Shown here in pieces: positions 1 to 7,423 of a DNA stretch of 15,460 bases. Where the stretch lies: the NCBI GenBank assembly GCA_038133505.1, contig JAYPTI010000077.1, positions 1 through 15,460 on the forward strand, read 5' to 3'. The notes beneath the pieces are model-generated. The model had not been told where the DNA came from and did not search any database. It was given only the letters and a program-made list of their open reading frames with translations. The translations under genes and the position numbers were made by a program. The DNA comes from JAYQUR01 sp038133505 (lineage in GTDB: Bacteria; Pseudomonadota; Alphaproteobacteria; MPNO01; UBA830). How positions within the stretch are numbered: position 1 is the stretch's first letter; every line of letters starts with the position of its first letter.

Positions 1-395
1 AGATCGCGGACCGCGCCGACGCGGCGCTGGCCCGCTTCGGCCTGCAGGATCTCGCAGCGCGCCCGGCGCGCGTGCTCTCCGGGGGCGAGCAGCAGCGCCT
101 CGCCATCGCGCGGGCCGCCGCGCTCGAGCCCGACATATTGTTCATGGACGAGCCGACCGCCGCGCTCGACCCTGGCGCGACCCGCCAGATCGAGGCGATG
201 TTTGGCGAGCTCAAACGCGACGGCATCGCGCTCGTCTTCTCGACCCACGACATCGGCCAGGCGCGGCGCGTCGCCGACCGCGTCGCGATCTTCGGCAAGG
301 GCCGCATCGTCGAGCAGGGCCCGGCCGAACCCACCCTCGCGTCGCCGGAAACCGAAGAGGCGCGCGCGTTCGTCGCGGGCGACCTGCCGTGGTGA
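1..395 (+). CDS. tupC: Tungstate-type ABC transporter ATP-binding protein, C-terminal part (5' end outside the window)
   Basis: Energises import of an oxyanion through a membrane permease. The reading frame is open from base 3 to the TGA at 393-395, so only about the last 130 residues are here and the Walker A region lies upstream. Visible are the ABC signature LSGGEQQRLAIARA, the Walker B/D-loop stretch ILFMDEPTAALDPG, and the H-loop STHDIGQARRVADRV, all intact. The ligand assignment comes from the neighbour: a TupA-type binding protein starts 43 nt downstream on the same strand, presumably in one operon. A permease (tupB) is expected just upstream but is not visible. The domain alone could equally serve molybdate or phosphate. 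ATPase identity is near certain; tungstate specificity is inferred. Confidence 0.85.
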   Translation, partial: IADRADAALARFGLQDLAARPARVLSGGEQQRLAIARAAALEPDILFMDEPTAALDPGATRQIEAMFGELKRDGIALVFSTHDIGQARRVADRVAIFGKGRIVEQGPAEPTLASPETEEARAFVAGDLPW

Positions 396-438
396 CGATT
401 CAGAACCGACCCGAGCGCCCGAAAGGACGAAACGACCG

Positions 439-1272
439 ATGAAAAATCCGATGACCCGAGGCGCGTTTCTGGCAACCGCCGCCGCACTCGCCCTGACGGC
501 GGCGCTCCCGGCGTCTGCTGCCGACCGCTTCATCACGGTCGCGTCGACGACCTCTACCGAGAACTCCGGCCTGTTCAAGACGATCCTGCCGGAGTTCACG
601 CGCGCGACCGGTATCGAGGTGCGCGTCGTCGCGCAGGGCACCGGTCAGGCGCTCAGGACCGCGCGCAACGGCGACGCCGACGTGGTGTTCGTCCATGCGA
701 AGGCGGCGGAGGAGAAATTCGTCGCCGACGGCTTCGGCGTGAAACGCAACCCGGTCATGTTCAACGACTTCGTCATCGTCGGACCGACGGCCGACCCGGC
801 CGAGATCGCCGGCACCAACGACGCGCCCACGGCGCTGCGGCTGATCGCGGCGTCGCAATCGTCGTTCGCCTCGCGCGGCGACGATTCCGGCACCCACAAG
901 GCCGAACGCCGTCTGTGGAAGGCGGCAGGCATCGCGCCGAAAGGCAAATGGTACCGCGAAACCGGCTCCGGCATGGGCGCGACGCTCAACATCACCGCCC
1001 AAATGAACGCCTACGCGCTCACCGACCGCGCCACCTGGCTCGCCTTCAGGAACAAGGGCACCCTCGCCATCGCCGTCGAGGGCGACAAGCGCCTGTTCAA
1101 CCAATACGGCGTCATCCTCGTGAACCCGGCGAAGCATCCGCACGTGAAGGCGGCGGACGGGCAGGCCTTCATCGACTGGGTGACGGGGCGGGCGGGCCAA
1201 AAGTCCATCGCGGGCTTCAAGGTCGGCGGGCAGCAGCTGTTCTTCCCGAACGCGGGGGAACCGGGGGCTTGA
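439..1272 (+). CDS. tupA: Tungstate ABC transporter substrate-binding protein, TupA-like
   Basis: Periplasmic binding protein of 277 residues that captures tungstate (possibly molybdate) for the ABC importer. I start it at ATG 439: AAAGGA lies just upstream, and the product begins with a Sec signal (basic MTRG, hydrophobic run at residues 9-24, cleavage near ASA at residues 25-27). An in-frame upstream extension overlaps tupC and lacks a ribosome site. The mature protein opens with ITVASTTSTENSGL, the TTSTxxSGL anion-binding motif of the TupA family. It later has SRGDDSGTHKAE, also typical of TupA rather than ModA. It sits 43 nt after the ATPase gene. Its TGA ends 1 nt before the stop of the opposing Rieske gene, leaving no room for a dedicated terminator. 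Import may support the Mo/W oxidoreductase encoded downstream, which is inference. Confidence 0.9.
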   Translation: MKNPMTRGAFLATAAALALTAALPASAADRFITVASTTSTENSGLFKTILPEFTRATGIEVRVVAQGTGQALRTARNGDADVVFVHAKAAEEKFVADGFGVKRNPVMFNDFVIVGPTADPAEIAGTNDAPTALRLIAASQSSFASRGDDSGTHKAERRLWKAAGIAPKGKWYRETGSGMGATLNITAQMNAYALTDRATWLAFRNKGTLAIAVEGDKRLFNQYGVILVNPAKHPHVKAADGQAFIDWVTGRAGQKSIAGFKVGGQQLFFPNAGEPGA

Positions 1273-1273
1273 G

Positions 1274-2326
1274 CTAAACCGCCCTGAGCCGCCCTTCCGC
1301 CGCCTCGTCGGCGATCAGCTTTTCCATCAGCCGCTGCACCTGCAGCATGCCGGCGTCGGCGGCGACGTCGGCCGGCTCGCGGGTCGGATCCCAGCGGGCG
1401 TGCTGGCCCTCGATGATGGCGATGTCCTCGTTGAAGGCGGTCAGCGAGGCTTCGTAGATCGCGTCCTCCTGCGCCTCGGTCAGCGCGCCGACCTCGTTCG
1501 CGGTGCACCAGAAATAGCTGGTCGTGACGTCGGTCTCCGGCATCACGACATGCAGCGTGTGGCGGTTGAGCAGGATGTTCTCGGACGCGGCGTCGCGGCC
1601 GCCGGTGCCCGCCCTGGACGAGCCGACCTGCAGCCAGACGAAACCGGGCGGCGTGAACGTGATGACCTGCCAGCGGTCGACGTTGCCGTAGTAATCCGTC
1701 GCCGCGGCCTGCGCCGGCGCGGGCGCGATGTTTTCCATGTAGCGCGAGATCGTCACGTGCTCGCCGTGGCGTTCGACCTTGGTCACCGCCTGTTCGGAAA
1801 CGCCCGGCGCGCCGATGGTCGTCGGGTGCGCATAGGGCAGGTGCGTGAGATCCATCAGGTTATCGACCAGCAGCCGGTAGGCGAACCGTCCGTGGAACTT
1901 CGCATAGCGCACGCGCCAGGCGGCGTCGGATGCGAACGGGAAATCGTAGATAAGGCTGTCGTCGGCCGCGGCCGGGTCGCCCATCCAGACATGCAGGAAA
2001 CCCTGATGCTCGCGCACCGGATAGCTGCGCACCCGCGCCGTGGGCGGGATCTGCGTCTGGGTCGGCACGCGGACGCATGCGCCGGTACAGTCGAACTCGA
2101 AGCCGTGATAGCGGCAGCGCAGCCGGTCGCCGTCGACTGTGCCCAGCGAAAGCGGCGCCTGGCGGTGGGCGCAGCGGTCTTCGAGCGCGGCGGCCTCGCC
2201 CATGGTGTTTCGGTAGAACACAATCGGCTCGCCCATCAGGCTGGCGGCCAGCGGTTCGTCCGTCAGGTCCTGCGCCAGTGCGGCGACGTACCAGCGGTTT
2301 CTCAGATAGTTATCTTCGGACGTCAT
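1274..2326 (-). CDS. Rieske [2Fe-2S] aromatic ring-hydroxylating oxygenase alpha subunit, VanA-like
   Basis: A 350-residue cytoplasmic oxygenase of the class that O-demethylates or hydroxylates aromatic acids using electrons from a separate reductase. The N-terminal Rieske domain (about residues 8-110) has the CxH...CxxH ligands in CAHRQAPLSLG and CRYHGFEFD. The catalytic domain carries the mononuclear iron motif DNLMDLTHLPYAH (two His), and FNEDIAIIEGQ should give the third, acidic ligand, as in vanillate demethylase VanA. Length and layout fit VanA and related pobA/TsaM-type enzymes. The start ATG is preceded by AGGAAAG. No ferredoxin/reductase partner (VanB-like) lies next to it, so the electron donor is elsewhere. 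It stands alone, divergent from the glycosyltransferase gene and convergent with tupA. The substrate cannot be deduced. Confidence 0.9.
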   Translation of the reverse strand: MTSEDNYLRNRWYVAALAQDLTDEPLAASLMGEPIVFYRNTMGEAAALEDRCAHRQAPLSLGTVDGDRLRCRYHGFEFDCTGACVRVPTQTQIPPTARVRSYPVREHQGFLHVWMGDPAAADDSLIYDFPFASDAAWRVRYAKFHGRFAYRLLVDNLMDLTHLPYAHPTTIGAPGVSEQAVTKVERHGEHVTISRYMENIAPAPAQAAATDYYGNVDRWQVITFTPPGFVWLQVGSSRAGTGGRDAASENILLNRHTLHVVMPETDVTTSYFWCTANEVGALTEAQEDAIYEASLTAFNEDIAIIEGQHARWDPTREPADVAADAGMLQVQRLMEKLIADEAAEGRLRAV

Positions 2327-2468
2327 CCTTCGTTCTTTCCTTCCGGTTCCGGATCGCGGAAAACCATTAACCCGATTATCCCTAATATGGGCCGCGGTTT
2401 ATAGTCCGGACGCAACCCCTCGGGCCGAACCTTGCCCGAGCTCATCCCGAGGCCCTGTCGACAGTCGC
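2327..2468. promoter_or_regulatory. Divergent intergenic region between the Rieske oxygenase and glycosyltransferase genes
   Basis: A 142-nt spacer that must hold promoters for both flanking genes. Bases 2360-2405 are clearly more AT-rich than the surroundings. A TATAGT at 2400-2405 could be a -10 for the plus-strand gene, but I find no good -35 at proper spacing. Several TA-rich hexamers on the minus strand could serve the Rieske gene. Exact promoters are not resolved. Confidence 0.35.
2418..2452 (+). repeat. Overlapping inverted repeats (two mutually exclusive hairpins) in the leader of the glycosyltransferase gene
   Basis: CTCGGGC at 2419-2425 pairs perfectly with GCCCGAG at 2434-2440 (8-nt loop). 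The one-base-shifted arm CCTCGGG at 2418-2424 also pairs perfectly with CCCGAGG at 2446-2452. The two stems share the left arm and cannot form together. The second right arm contains the only purine-rich stretch (CGAGG) before the ATG at 2469. No T-tract follows, so it is not a classical intrinsic terminator. Confidence 0.4.
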
Positions 2469-3251
2469 ATGAGCCAGCCAACGAAACGACCGGAAACCTT
2501 CGACATCGGCGGCGTGAACGTCTCGGCGATCACGCTCGACGGCGCCTCGGACTTCGTCGCCGGCGCAGTCGCGACGGGAGAGCGGACCTACATCTGCATC
2601 CGCGACGCGCACGGCATCGTCCGGTGCCGCCGCGACCATGCGCTGCGCGACATCCACAACGCCGCCGGCCTCGTCACGCCCGACGGCATGCCCGTCGTCT
2701 GGACGCTGAAGAAGCTGGGCGCGGCCGAGGTCACCCGCGTCTACGGGCCGGACCTGATGCTGCGCGTCTGCGACCGCGGCCGGGACACGGGCATCAAACA
2801 CTTCTTCTATGGCGGCGCGCCGGGCGTCGCCGACGAACTGGCGGCAGTCCTGTCCGCCCGCTTTCCCGGGCTGACGGTGGCGGGCACCCATTGCCCGCCC
2901 ATCCGCGATCTCACGGACGCCGAGATCGACGCCGTGTGCGCCGAGATCGACGCGACCGGCGCGGACATCGTCTGGGTCGGGCTCAGCACGCCGAAGCAGG
3001 AATACTGGATGGCGCGGGTGCGCGACCGGCTGAAGGCGCCGGTGCTGATCGGCGTCGGCGCGGCGTTCGATTTCCATTCGGGGCGCAAGAAGCAGGCGCC
3101 GCTCTGGATGCAGCGCAACGGCCTCGAATGGCTGTTCCGCGCGGCGACCGAGCCGCGCCGTCTCGGCCCGCGCTATTTCAGGATCGTGCCGGCTTTCGCG
3201 TGTATCGCGCTGCGTCAGATTCTGTTCGGAAAGGGCCGGCGCGCCGGCTAA
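2469..3251 (+). CDS. WecG/TagA/CpsF-family glycosyltransferase (GT26)
   Basis: A 260-residue membrane-associated glycosyltransferase of the family that adds ManNAc or ManNAcA-type sugars to undecaprenyl-linked intermediates of surface polysaccharides. Family landmarks: NAAGLVTPDGMPVVW, with Asp72 at the place of the TagA catalytic aspartate; YGPDLM; FFYGGAPGVADEL; the hallmark VGLSTPKQE; and IGVGAAFDFHSG followed by GLEWLFR...EPRRL near the end. The C-terminal amphipathic stretch (about residues 230-255) is where this family contacts the membrane. The ATG at 2469 is the first good start, although its ribosome site is weak and lies in a possible hairpin. No other polysaccharide gene is adjacent except the opposing GmhB-like phosphatase. 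Its stop overlaps that gene's stop by 4 nt. Family call strong, substrate unknown. Confidence 0.9.
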   Translation: MSQPTKRPETFDIGGVNVSAITLDGASDFVAGAVATGERTYICIRDAHGIVRCRRDHALRDIHNAAGLVTPDGMPVVWTLKKLGAAEVTRVYGPDLMLRVCDRGRDTGIKHFFYGGAPGVADELAAVLSARFPGLTVAGTHCPPIRDLTDAEIDAVCAEIDATGADIVWVGLSTPKQEYWMARVRDRLKAPVLIGVGAAFDFHSGRKKQAPLWMQRNGLEWLFRAATEPRRLGPRYFRIVPAFACIALRQILFGKGRRAG

Positions 3252-3871
3252 TCGAACGCCAGCGTCGTCATCGGACCGGCCGTGACGTCGGCGTCGCCAT
3301 GTGCTGCGACCAGCCTCTGGAGATCATCCGCCGCATCGCCCCTGCCCGGCACCAGCAGGCCGCGCTTCAGCCCGGCGGCAACGCCCGCCTCGATATCGCT
3401 CGCGCCGTCGCCCGCGACGATGCTTCGCGCCAGATCGACCCCGAGATCCTCGGCCGCCCGGAGGAACATGCCGGGCGCCGGCTTGCGCCAGTCCGACGTC
3501 GGCGGACCGCCGGCGTCAGGCGGAGCGTGCCCGGCAGCATAGACCGCATCGAAGCGCGCCTCGCCGACGGCGAACAGCTCGTACATCCGCGCCTGCACGG
3601 CGGCGACGTCGTCCCAGTCGTAACGGGCGCGGCCGACGCCCGACTGGTTGGTCACGATCACCACCGCCCAGCCCGCCTCGTTCGCCCGGCGCACCGCGAT
3701 CACCGCGGCCGCGATCGGACGAACGCGCGCCGGGTCGGAATTGTAGGGGACGTTCTCGATCAGCGTGCCGTCGCGGTCGCAGAAGAGCGCCGGCCGGCCG
3801 GCAAAATGAGACGACGGGAGGTCCGCCGTCAGAATATCCCGCCACAGTCCGTCCGCAATCACCTCGCCCAT
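3248..3871 (-). CDS. HAD-IIIA phosphatase, GmhB-like (heptose bisphosphate or histidinol-phosphate phosphatase type)
   Basis: A 207-residue HAD-superfamily phosphatase. Motif I is FCDRDGT (nucleophile Asp32, acid Asp34), motif II is IVTNQSGVGR (residues 72-81), the lysine of motif III is in WRKPAPGMF, and motif IV is VAGDGASDIEAG. This is the GmhB/HisB-N pattern: dephosphorylation of D,D-heptose 1,7-bisphosphate or a similar sugar phosphate in the cytoplasm. GmhB proteins usually carry a zinc loop of Cys and His residues before the RKP motif; here that stretch (GHAPPDAGGPPTSDWRKP) has a His but no Cys. There is also an N-terminal extension of about 25 residues before the first motif. A ribosome site GGGGAGGG lies 5 nt before the ATG. 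It converges with the glycosyltransferase gene, both perhaps serving surface sugars. Substrate uncertain. Confidence 0.85.
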   Translation of the reverse strand: MGEVIADGLWRDILTADLPSSHFAGRPALFCDRDGTLIENVPYNSDPARVRPIAAAVIAVRRANEAGWAVVIVTNQSGVGRARYDWDDVAAVQARMYELFAVGEARFDAVYAAGHAPPDAGGPPTSDWRKPAPGMFLRAAEDLGVDLARSIVAGDGASDIEAGVAAGLKRGLLVPGRGDAADDLQRLVAAHGDADVTAGPMTTLAFD

Positions 3872-3970
3872 ATGCCCTCCCCGTTCATGGCGCGAGTATA
3901 ACGCCGCGAGCGATTCCCGACCCGCTTGCCGCGCGCTGCGCTATCATGGCCACCGAAACGGGAGATCGTC

Positions 3971-4468
3971 ATGAGGCTCGAAGGGTCCTGTCATTGCGGC
4001 GCGGTGCATTTCAGCGTCGAATCGCACACGCCCTATCCCTACAACCGCTGCTACTGCTCGATCTGCCGCAAGACGGCGGGCGGCGGCGGATATGCGATCA
4101 ACATCATGGGCGATGCGGACTCGCTGAAGGTGACCGGGGAGGAGCATCTCTCCGTCTACCGCTCGGCCAAGTACGACCGCGACGACTACGAGGCCGACGG
4201 GCTGTCGAAGGCGCGGCGCTATTTCTGCTCGAAATGCGGCTCCGCGCTCTGGGTTCACGGCACGGACTGGCCGGACTGGATCTACCCGTTCGCATCGGCG
4301 ATCGACACGCCGTTGCCGTCAACGCCCGAAAGCACGCACCTGATGCTCGACCACAAGGCCTCGTGGGTGCCGGTGCAGGCCGAGCCGCACGACGCGAAAT
4401 TCGACCTCTACCCCGACATCGGCATCGAGGACTGGCACCGCAAGCGCGGGCTCCATGACGAAAAATGA
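3971..4468 (+). CDS. GFA/CENP-V-fold zinc protein (glutathione-dependent formaldehyde-activating family)
   Basis: A 165-residue member of the GFA (CENP-V/GFA) domain family. I start at ATG 3971 because GGGAG lies 6 nt upstream and the product then begins MRLEGSCHCG, as family members do; an in-frame start at 3926 adds 15 unlikely residues. Zinc ligands are all present: CHC at residues 7-9, CYCSIC at residues 27-32 and FCSKCGS further on. The family is named after Gfa of Paracoccus, proposed to aid glutathione-formaldehyde adduct formation, but most members have no proven activity. It stands 102 nt after the divergent HAD gene start and 104 nt before phoX, whose Pho boxes begin 13 nt past this stop, so the two are probably separate units. 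Confidence 0.9.
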   Translation: MRLEGSCHCGAVHFSVESHTPYPYNRCYCSICRKTAGGGGYAINIMGDADSLKVTGEEHLSVYRSAKYDRDDYEADGLSKARRYFCSKCGSALWVHGTDWPDWIYPFASAIDTPLPSTPESTHLMLDHKASWVPVQAEPHDAKFDLYPDIGIEDWHRKRGLHDEK

Positions 4469-4480
4469 CCGAGCCTGCCC

Positions 4481-4528
4481 TTGTCACCGATCGGTCATCC
4501 TCGCGTCATGCGGGCATCCGGGTATAAG
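4481..4528 (+). promoter_or_regulatory. Pho box (three 11-bp-phased half-sites) and -10 element upstream of phoX
   Basis: Three 7-mers follow each other at exact 11-bp steps: TTGTCAC (4481-4487), CGGTCAT (4492-4498) and GCGTCAT (4503-4509), separated by 4-bp spacers CGAT and CCTC. The PhoB consensus is two CTGTCAT units with 4 bp between them; each unit here keeps the GTCA core and the phasing is exact. TATAAG at 4523-4528 is a plausible -10, 13 nt after the last unit, where Pho promoters replace the -35 by the box. The element lies 63 nt upstream of the phoX ATG. Expected role: activation by phosphorylated PhoB under phosphate starvation. Confidence 0.75.
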
Positions 4529-4572
4529 GTCTAGTCAGGCGGTCTGATACAACCGACTGCCGGAGCGGACAC

Positions 4573-6555
4573 ATGACGCATCGCGACATCTCGCGTGAAA
4601 TTCTCGAAACGCAGGACCCGGAAGTTCTCGCGGACCTCGGTCTCATCGACGACGACGACGATCTTCCGTCGAACCGGAGCGGCAACACGCCGTTCGCCGC
4701 GGTTGCGGAGGCACATCTTTCGCGCCGCCAAGTCCTCGCGGGCCTCGCCGGCACGGCGGCACTGGGCGCGCTGGCGTCGACCGTCGTCAGCCGCAAGGCG
4801 CTCGCCAATTCCGCGAATTCCACCCTCACCTTCGCCGAAATCCCGCACGTCTACGACGAGACCCATCAAGTCGCGCCCGGCCATACGGCGGACGTGCTCA
4901 TTCGCTGGGGCGACCCGGTGCTCGCCGACGCGCCGACCTTCGATCCCGACAACCAGACGCCCGAGGCGCAGGCCAGGCAGTTCGGCTACAACTGCGATTA
5001 CATCGGCTACATGCCGCTGCCGGCCGGATCTAGCGACGGGAGGCACGGCCTCCTCTGCGTCAACCACGAATACACCAACAAGCATCTGATGTTCCCGGGC
5101 GTCGACAGGAAGACGGCGCTCAACCGGCAGCAGACCGACATCGAAATGGCGGCACACGGCCACACCGTCATCGAGATCGCCAAGGACGGTGGCAAGTGGA
5201 AGCCGGTCGCGGGCAGCCGCTACAACCGGCGCATCCACGTCGGCACTGCGATGAAAATCTCCGGCCCGGCGGCGGGTCACGATCGTCTCAAGACCAATGC
5301 CGACCCGACCGGCAGGCAGGTCTTCGGGACGCTCAACAACTGCGCCGGCGGCACCACCCCCTGGGGCACGGTGATGATCGCCGAGGAGAACTTCCACGGC
5401 TATTTCGGCGGAGATCCGAAGAAGACGCCCGAAGCGCGCAACTACAGGCGCTACGGCCTCAGAGCGAAGAGCGGCTATTCGTGGTCCGCGCATCACGACC
5501 GGTTCGACGTCGAGAAGGAACCGAACGAGCCCAACCGGTTCGGCTGGATGGTCGAGTTCGACCCCTACGATCCGGCGTCGGTGCCGGTCAAGCGCACCGC
5601 GCTCGGCCGCTTCAAGCACGAGGGCGCGACGGCGACGGTCAACCGCGACGGCCGCATAGTTATCTATTCGGGCGACGACCAGCGCTTCGACTACATCTAC
5701 AAGTTCGTCTCGACCGGGCGGTTCGACCCGAACAACCGCGCCGCCAACGCCGACCTGCTCGACAGCGGCACGCTGTTCTCAGCCAGGTTCAACGCCGACG
5801 GCACGCTCGACTGGCTGCCGCTGGTCTGGGGAACCGCCCCGCTGACGCCGGCAAACGGCTTCGCGAGCCAGGCCGACGTACTGATCGAGACCCGCCGCGC
5901 CGCCGACCTGCTCGGCGCGACGCCGATGGACCGGCCCGAGGACGTCGAGCCCAATCCTGTCACCGGCGTCGTCTACGTGATGCTTACCAACAACACCAGG
6001 CGCAAGGCCGACCAGGTCGACGCAGCGAACCCCCGCACGAACAACGCGCACGGTCACATCGTGGAGATGATCCCGCCCGGCCGCGGCACCGACGCCGACC
6101 ACGCGGCGCTGCGGTTCCGATGGGACCTGCCGCTGATGGCCGGCGATCCAAGGAACAAGAAGGACGGCGCGAAGTACCACCCGGCCGTCTCCGCCGCGGG
6201 CTGGCTGTCGACGCCAGACAACTGCGCGTTCGACACCAAGGGCCGGCTGTGGATCGCCACCGACGGCGCGCCCAAGTCCGGCTTCGCCGACGGCGTCTGG
6301 GCGACAGACTGCGAGGGCGACGGCCGCATGCTGACGAAGCATTTCTTCGCGGCGCCGCGCGGCGCGGAGTTCTGCGGGCCGTGCCTCACGCCCGACGACC
6401 GCACCTTCTTCGGCGCGATCCAGCACCCGGCCGACGAGAAGGGTTCGGACTACGCCAACCCGTCGACGCGCTGGCCGGATTTCAAGGACGGCATGCCGCC
6501 GCGCCCGTCGGTCGTGGCGATCACGAAGGACGACGGCGGCGAGATCGGAAGTTAG
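4573..6555 (+). CDS. phoX: PhoX-family alkaline phosphatase, Tat-exported
   Basis: A 660-residue periplasmic phosphomonoesterase that releases phosphate from organic esters using an iron-calcium cofactor. A long N-region typical of PhoX precedes the Tat motif SRRQVLAG (residues 50-57), a hydrophobic stretch and a likely AxA cleavage site at residues 76-78. Family landmarks are LNNCAGGTTPWGT (Cys257, matching the iron-ligating Cys of characterised PhoX), AEENFHGYF, EDVEPNPVTG, VYVMLTNNTRR, and PDNCAFDTKGRLWIATDG near the C-terminus. Length matches PhoX/DUF839 proteins. The start is ATG 4573 with GGAG 7 nt upstream. Three Pho-box half-sites lie in the 104-nt leader. It ends 13 nt before the stop of the opposing crotonase gene. 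No obvious lesion. Confidence 0.93.
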   Translation: MTHRDISREILETQDPEVLADLGLIDDDDDLPSNRSGNTPFAAVAEAHLSRRQVLAGLAGTAALGALASTVVSRKALANSANSTLTFAEIPHVYDETHQVAPGHTADVLIRWGDPVLADAPTFDPDNQTPEAQARQFGYNCDYIGYMPLPAGSSDGRHGLLCVNHEYTNKHLMFPGVDRKTALNRQQTDIEMAAHGHTVIEIAKDGGKWKPVAGSRYNRRIHVGTAMKISGPAAGHDRLKTNADPTGRQVFGTLNNCAGGTTPWGTVMIAEENFHGYFGGDPKKTPEARNYRRYGLRAKSGYSWSAHHDRFDVEKEPNEPNRFGWMVEFDPYDPASVPVKRTALGRFKHEGATATVNRDGRIVIYSGDDQRFDYIYKFVSTGRFDPNNRAANADLLDSGTLFSARFNADGTLDWLPLVWGTAPLTPANGFASQADVLIETRRAADLLGATPMDRPEDVEPNPVTGVVYVMLTNNTRRKADQVDAANPRTNNAHGHIVEMIPPGRGTDADHAALRFRWDLPLMAGDPRNKKDGAKYHPAVSAAGWLSTPDNCAFDTKGRLWIATDGAPKSGFADGVWATDCEGDGRMLTKHFFAAPRGAEFCGPCLTPDDRTFFGAIQHPADEKGSDYANPSTRWPDFKDGMPPRPSVVAITKDDGGEIGS

Positions 6556-6568
6556 GCGGGGAAGAGCT

Positions 6569-7423
6569 TTAACCCTGCCAGCGCGGCGGGCGGCGCTCGA
6601 TCAGGGCGCGGATACCCTCGGCCGAGTCCTCGCTGCGGATGATCTCCAGCACGCGGTCGAGCTCGGCGCGGTAGTTCTCGGTCGTGCGGTTTTCCTGGTT
6701 GTACATCCGCACGAGCTCCTTGGCGTAGCGCACGCCGAGATAGGGCAGCCGCGCGATCTGGCCCGCCATCTCCATCGCCGCATCCATCAGCTCCTCCGGC
6801 GCGACGACGCGGTTCACGAGGCCGATTTCCTTTGCCTCGGCCGCGCCGACAAAGCGGCCGGTCAGGATCAGCTCGTTCGCCATCGTCAGGCCCACCAGCT
6901 TGGGCAGGTTGCGCGGGCAGCTCCACTCGGAGACGAAGCCGGCCGGCACCGCGATCTCGGAGACCCGCGCCCGGTCGGTCATGATGCGGAGGTCGCAGGC
7001 GATCGCCATCTCGAAGCCGGCGCCGACCGCCGAGCCGTCCATCGCCGCGATGACGGGCTGGGGCAGCTCCTCGAGCTTCCTCAGCGCGCGCTGGGCGACG
7101 ACGTGAAAATGATCGTTGATCATCCAAGTCGCCAGCTCGCCGTACTCGCCGCGAATGCCGAGATCGTCCTCGGGCCGTTCCAGCGGCAGCGTCTCCTCCT
7201 TCAGGTCGCCGCCCGAACAGAACGTCTCGCCCGCGCCGGTGATGACCACCGCGCGCACGTGCTTGTGGCGGATCTCGTCGAACACGTTGTCGAGCTCCAT
7301 CGCCATCCGCGGGCCGAGCGCGTTCTTGCGGTCCGGCCGGTCGAGCGTGAGGACGCCGACGGTCTCGCCGTCCGTCGCGCCCGGCGCGAGGAATTCCTGC
7401 CAGTGGATGAAGCGGTATTTCAT
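6569..7423 (-). CDS. Enoyl-CoA hydratase/isomerase (crotonase) family protein
   Basis: A 284-residue cytoplasmic crotonase-fold enzyme acting on a CoA thioester. Its ATG overlaps the TGA of the FeS-NrfD gene (ATGA, 7420-7423), so it is translationally coupled and the last gene of the Mo/W operon. Oxyanion-hole motifs are GETFCSGGDLK and DGSAVGAGFEMAIACDLRI. The first catalytic Glu (rat crotonase E144) is kept in GFEMA. Aligning on LPKLVGL and LTGR puts Ala at the second (E164) position; a Glu two residues earlier in VSEIAVPAG could replace it only with a local shift. The usual GGGG turn is replaced by SEWSC. Plain hydratase activity is therefore doubtful; isomerase, hydrolase or lyase activity is possible. 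A larger in-frame ORF upstream is a shadow of the neighbouring gene. Confidence 0.88.
   Translation of the reverse strand: MKYRFIHWQEFLAPGATDGETVGVLTLDRPDRKNALGPRMAMELDNVFDEIRHKHVRAVVITGAGETFCSGGDLKEETLPLERPEDDLGIRGEYGELATWMINDHFHVVAQRALRKLEELPQPVIAAMDGSAVGAGFEMAIACDLRIMTDRARVSEIAVPAGFVSEWSCPRNLPKLVGLTMANELILTGRFVGAAEAKEIGLVNRVVAPEELMDAAMEMAGQIARLPYLGVRYAKELVRMYNQENRTTENYRAELDRVLEIIRSEDSAEGIRALIERRPPRWQG

Noticed and set aside
4531..5619. Minus-strand frame of 362 codons opposite phoX, and similar long frames opposite tupA and the Rieske gene
   Set aside because: All show shadow-type composition with no motifs, while the opposite strand encodes recognisable families.
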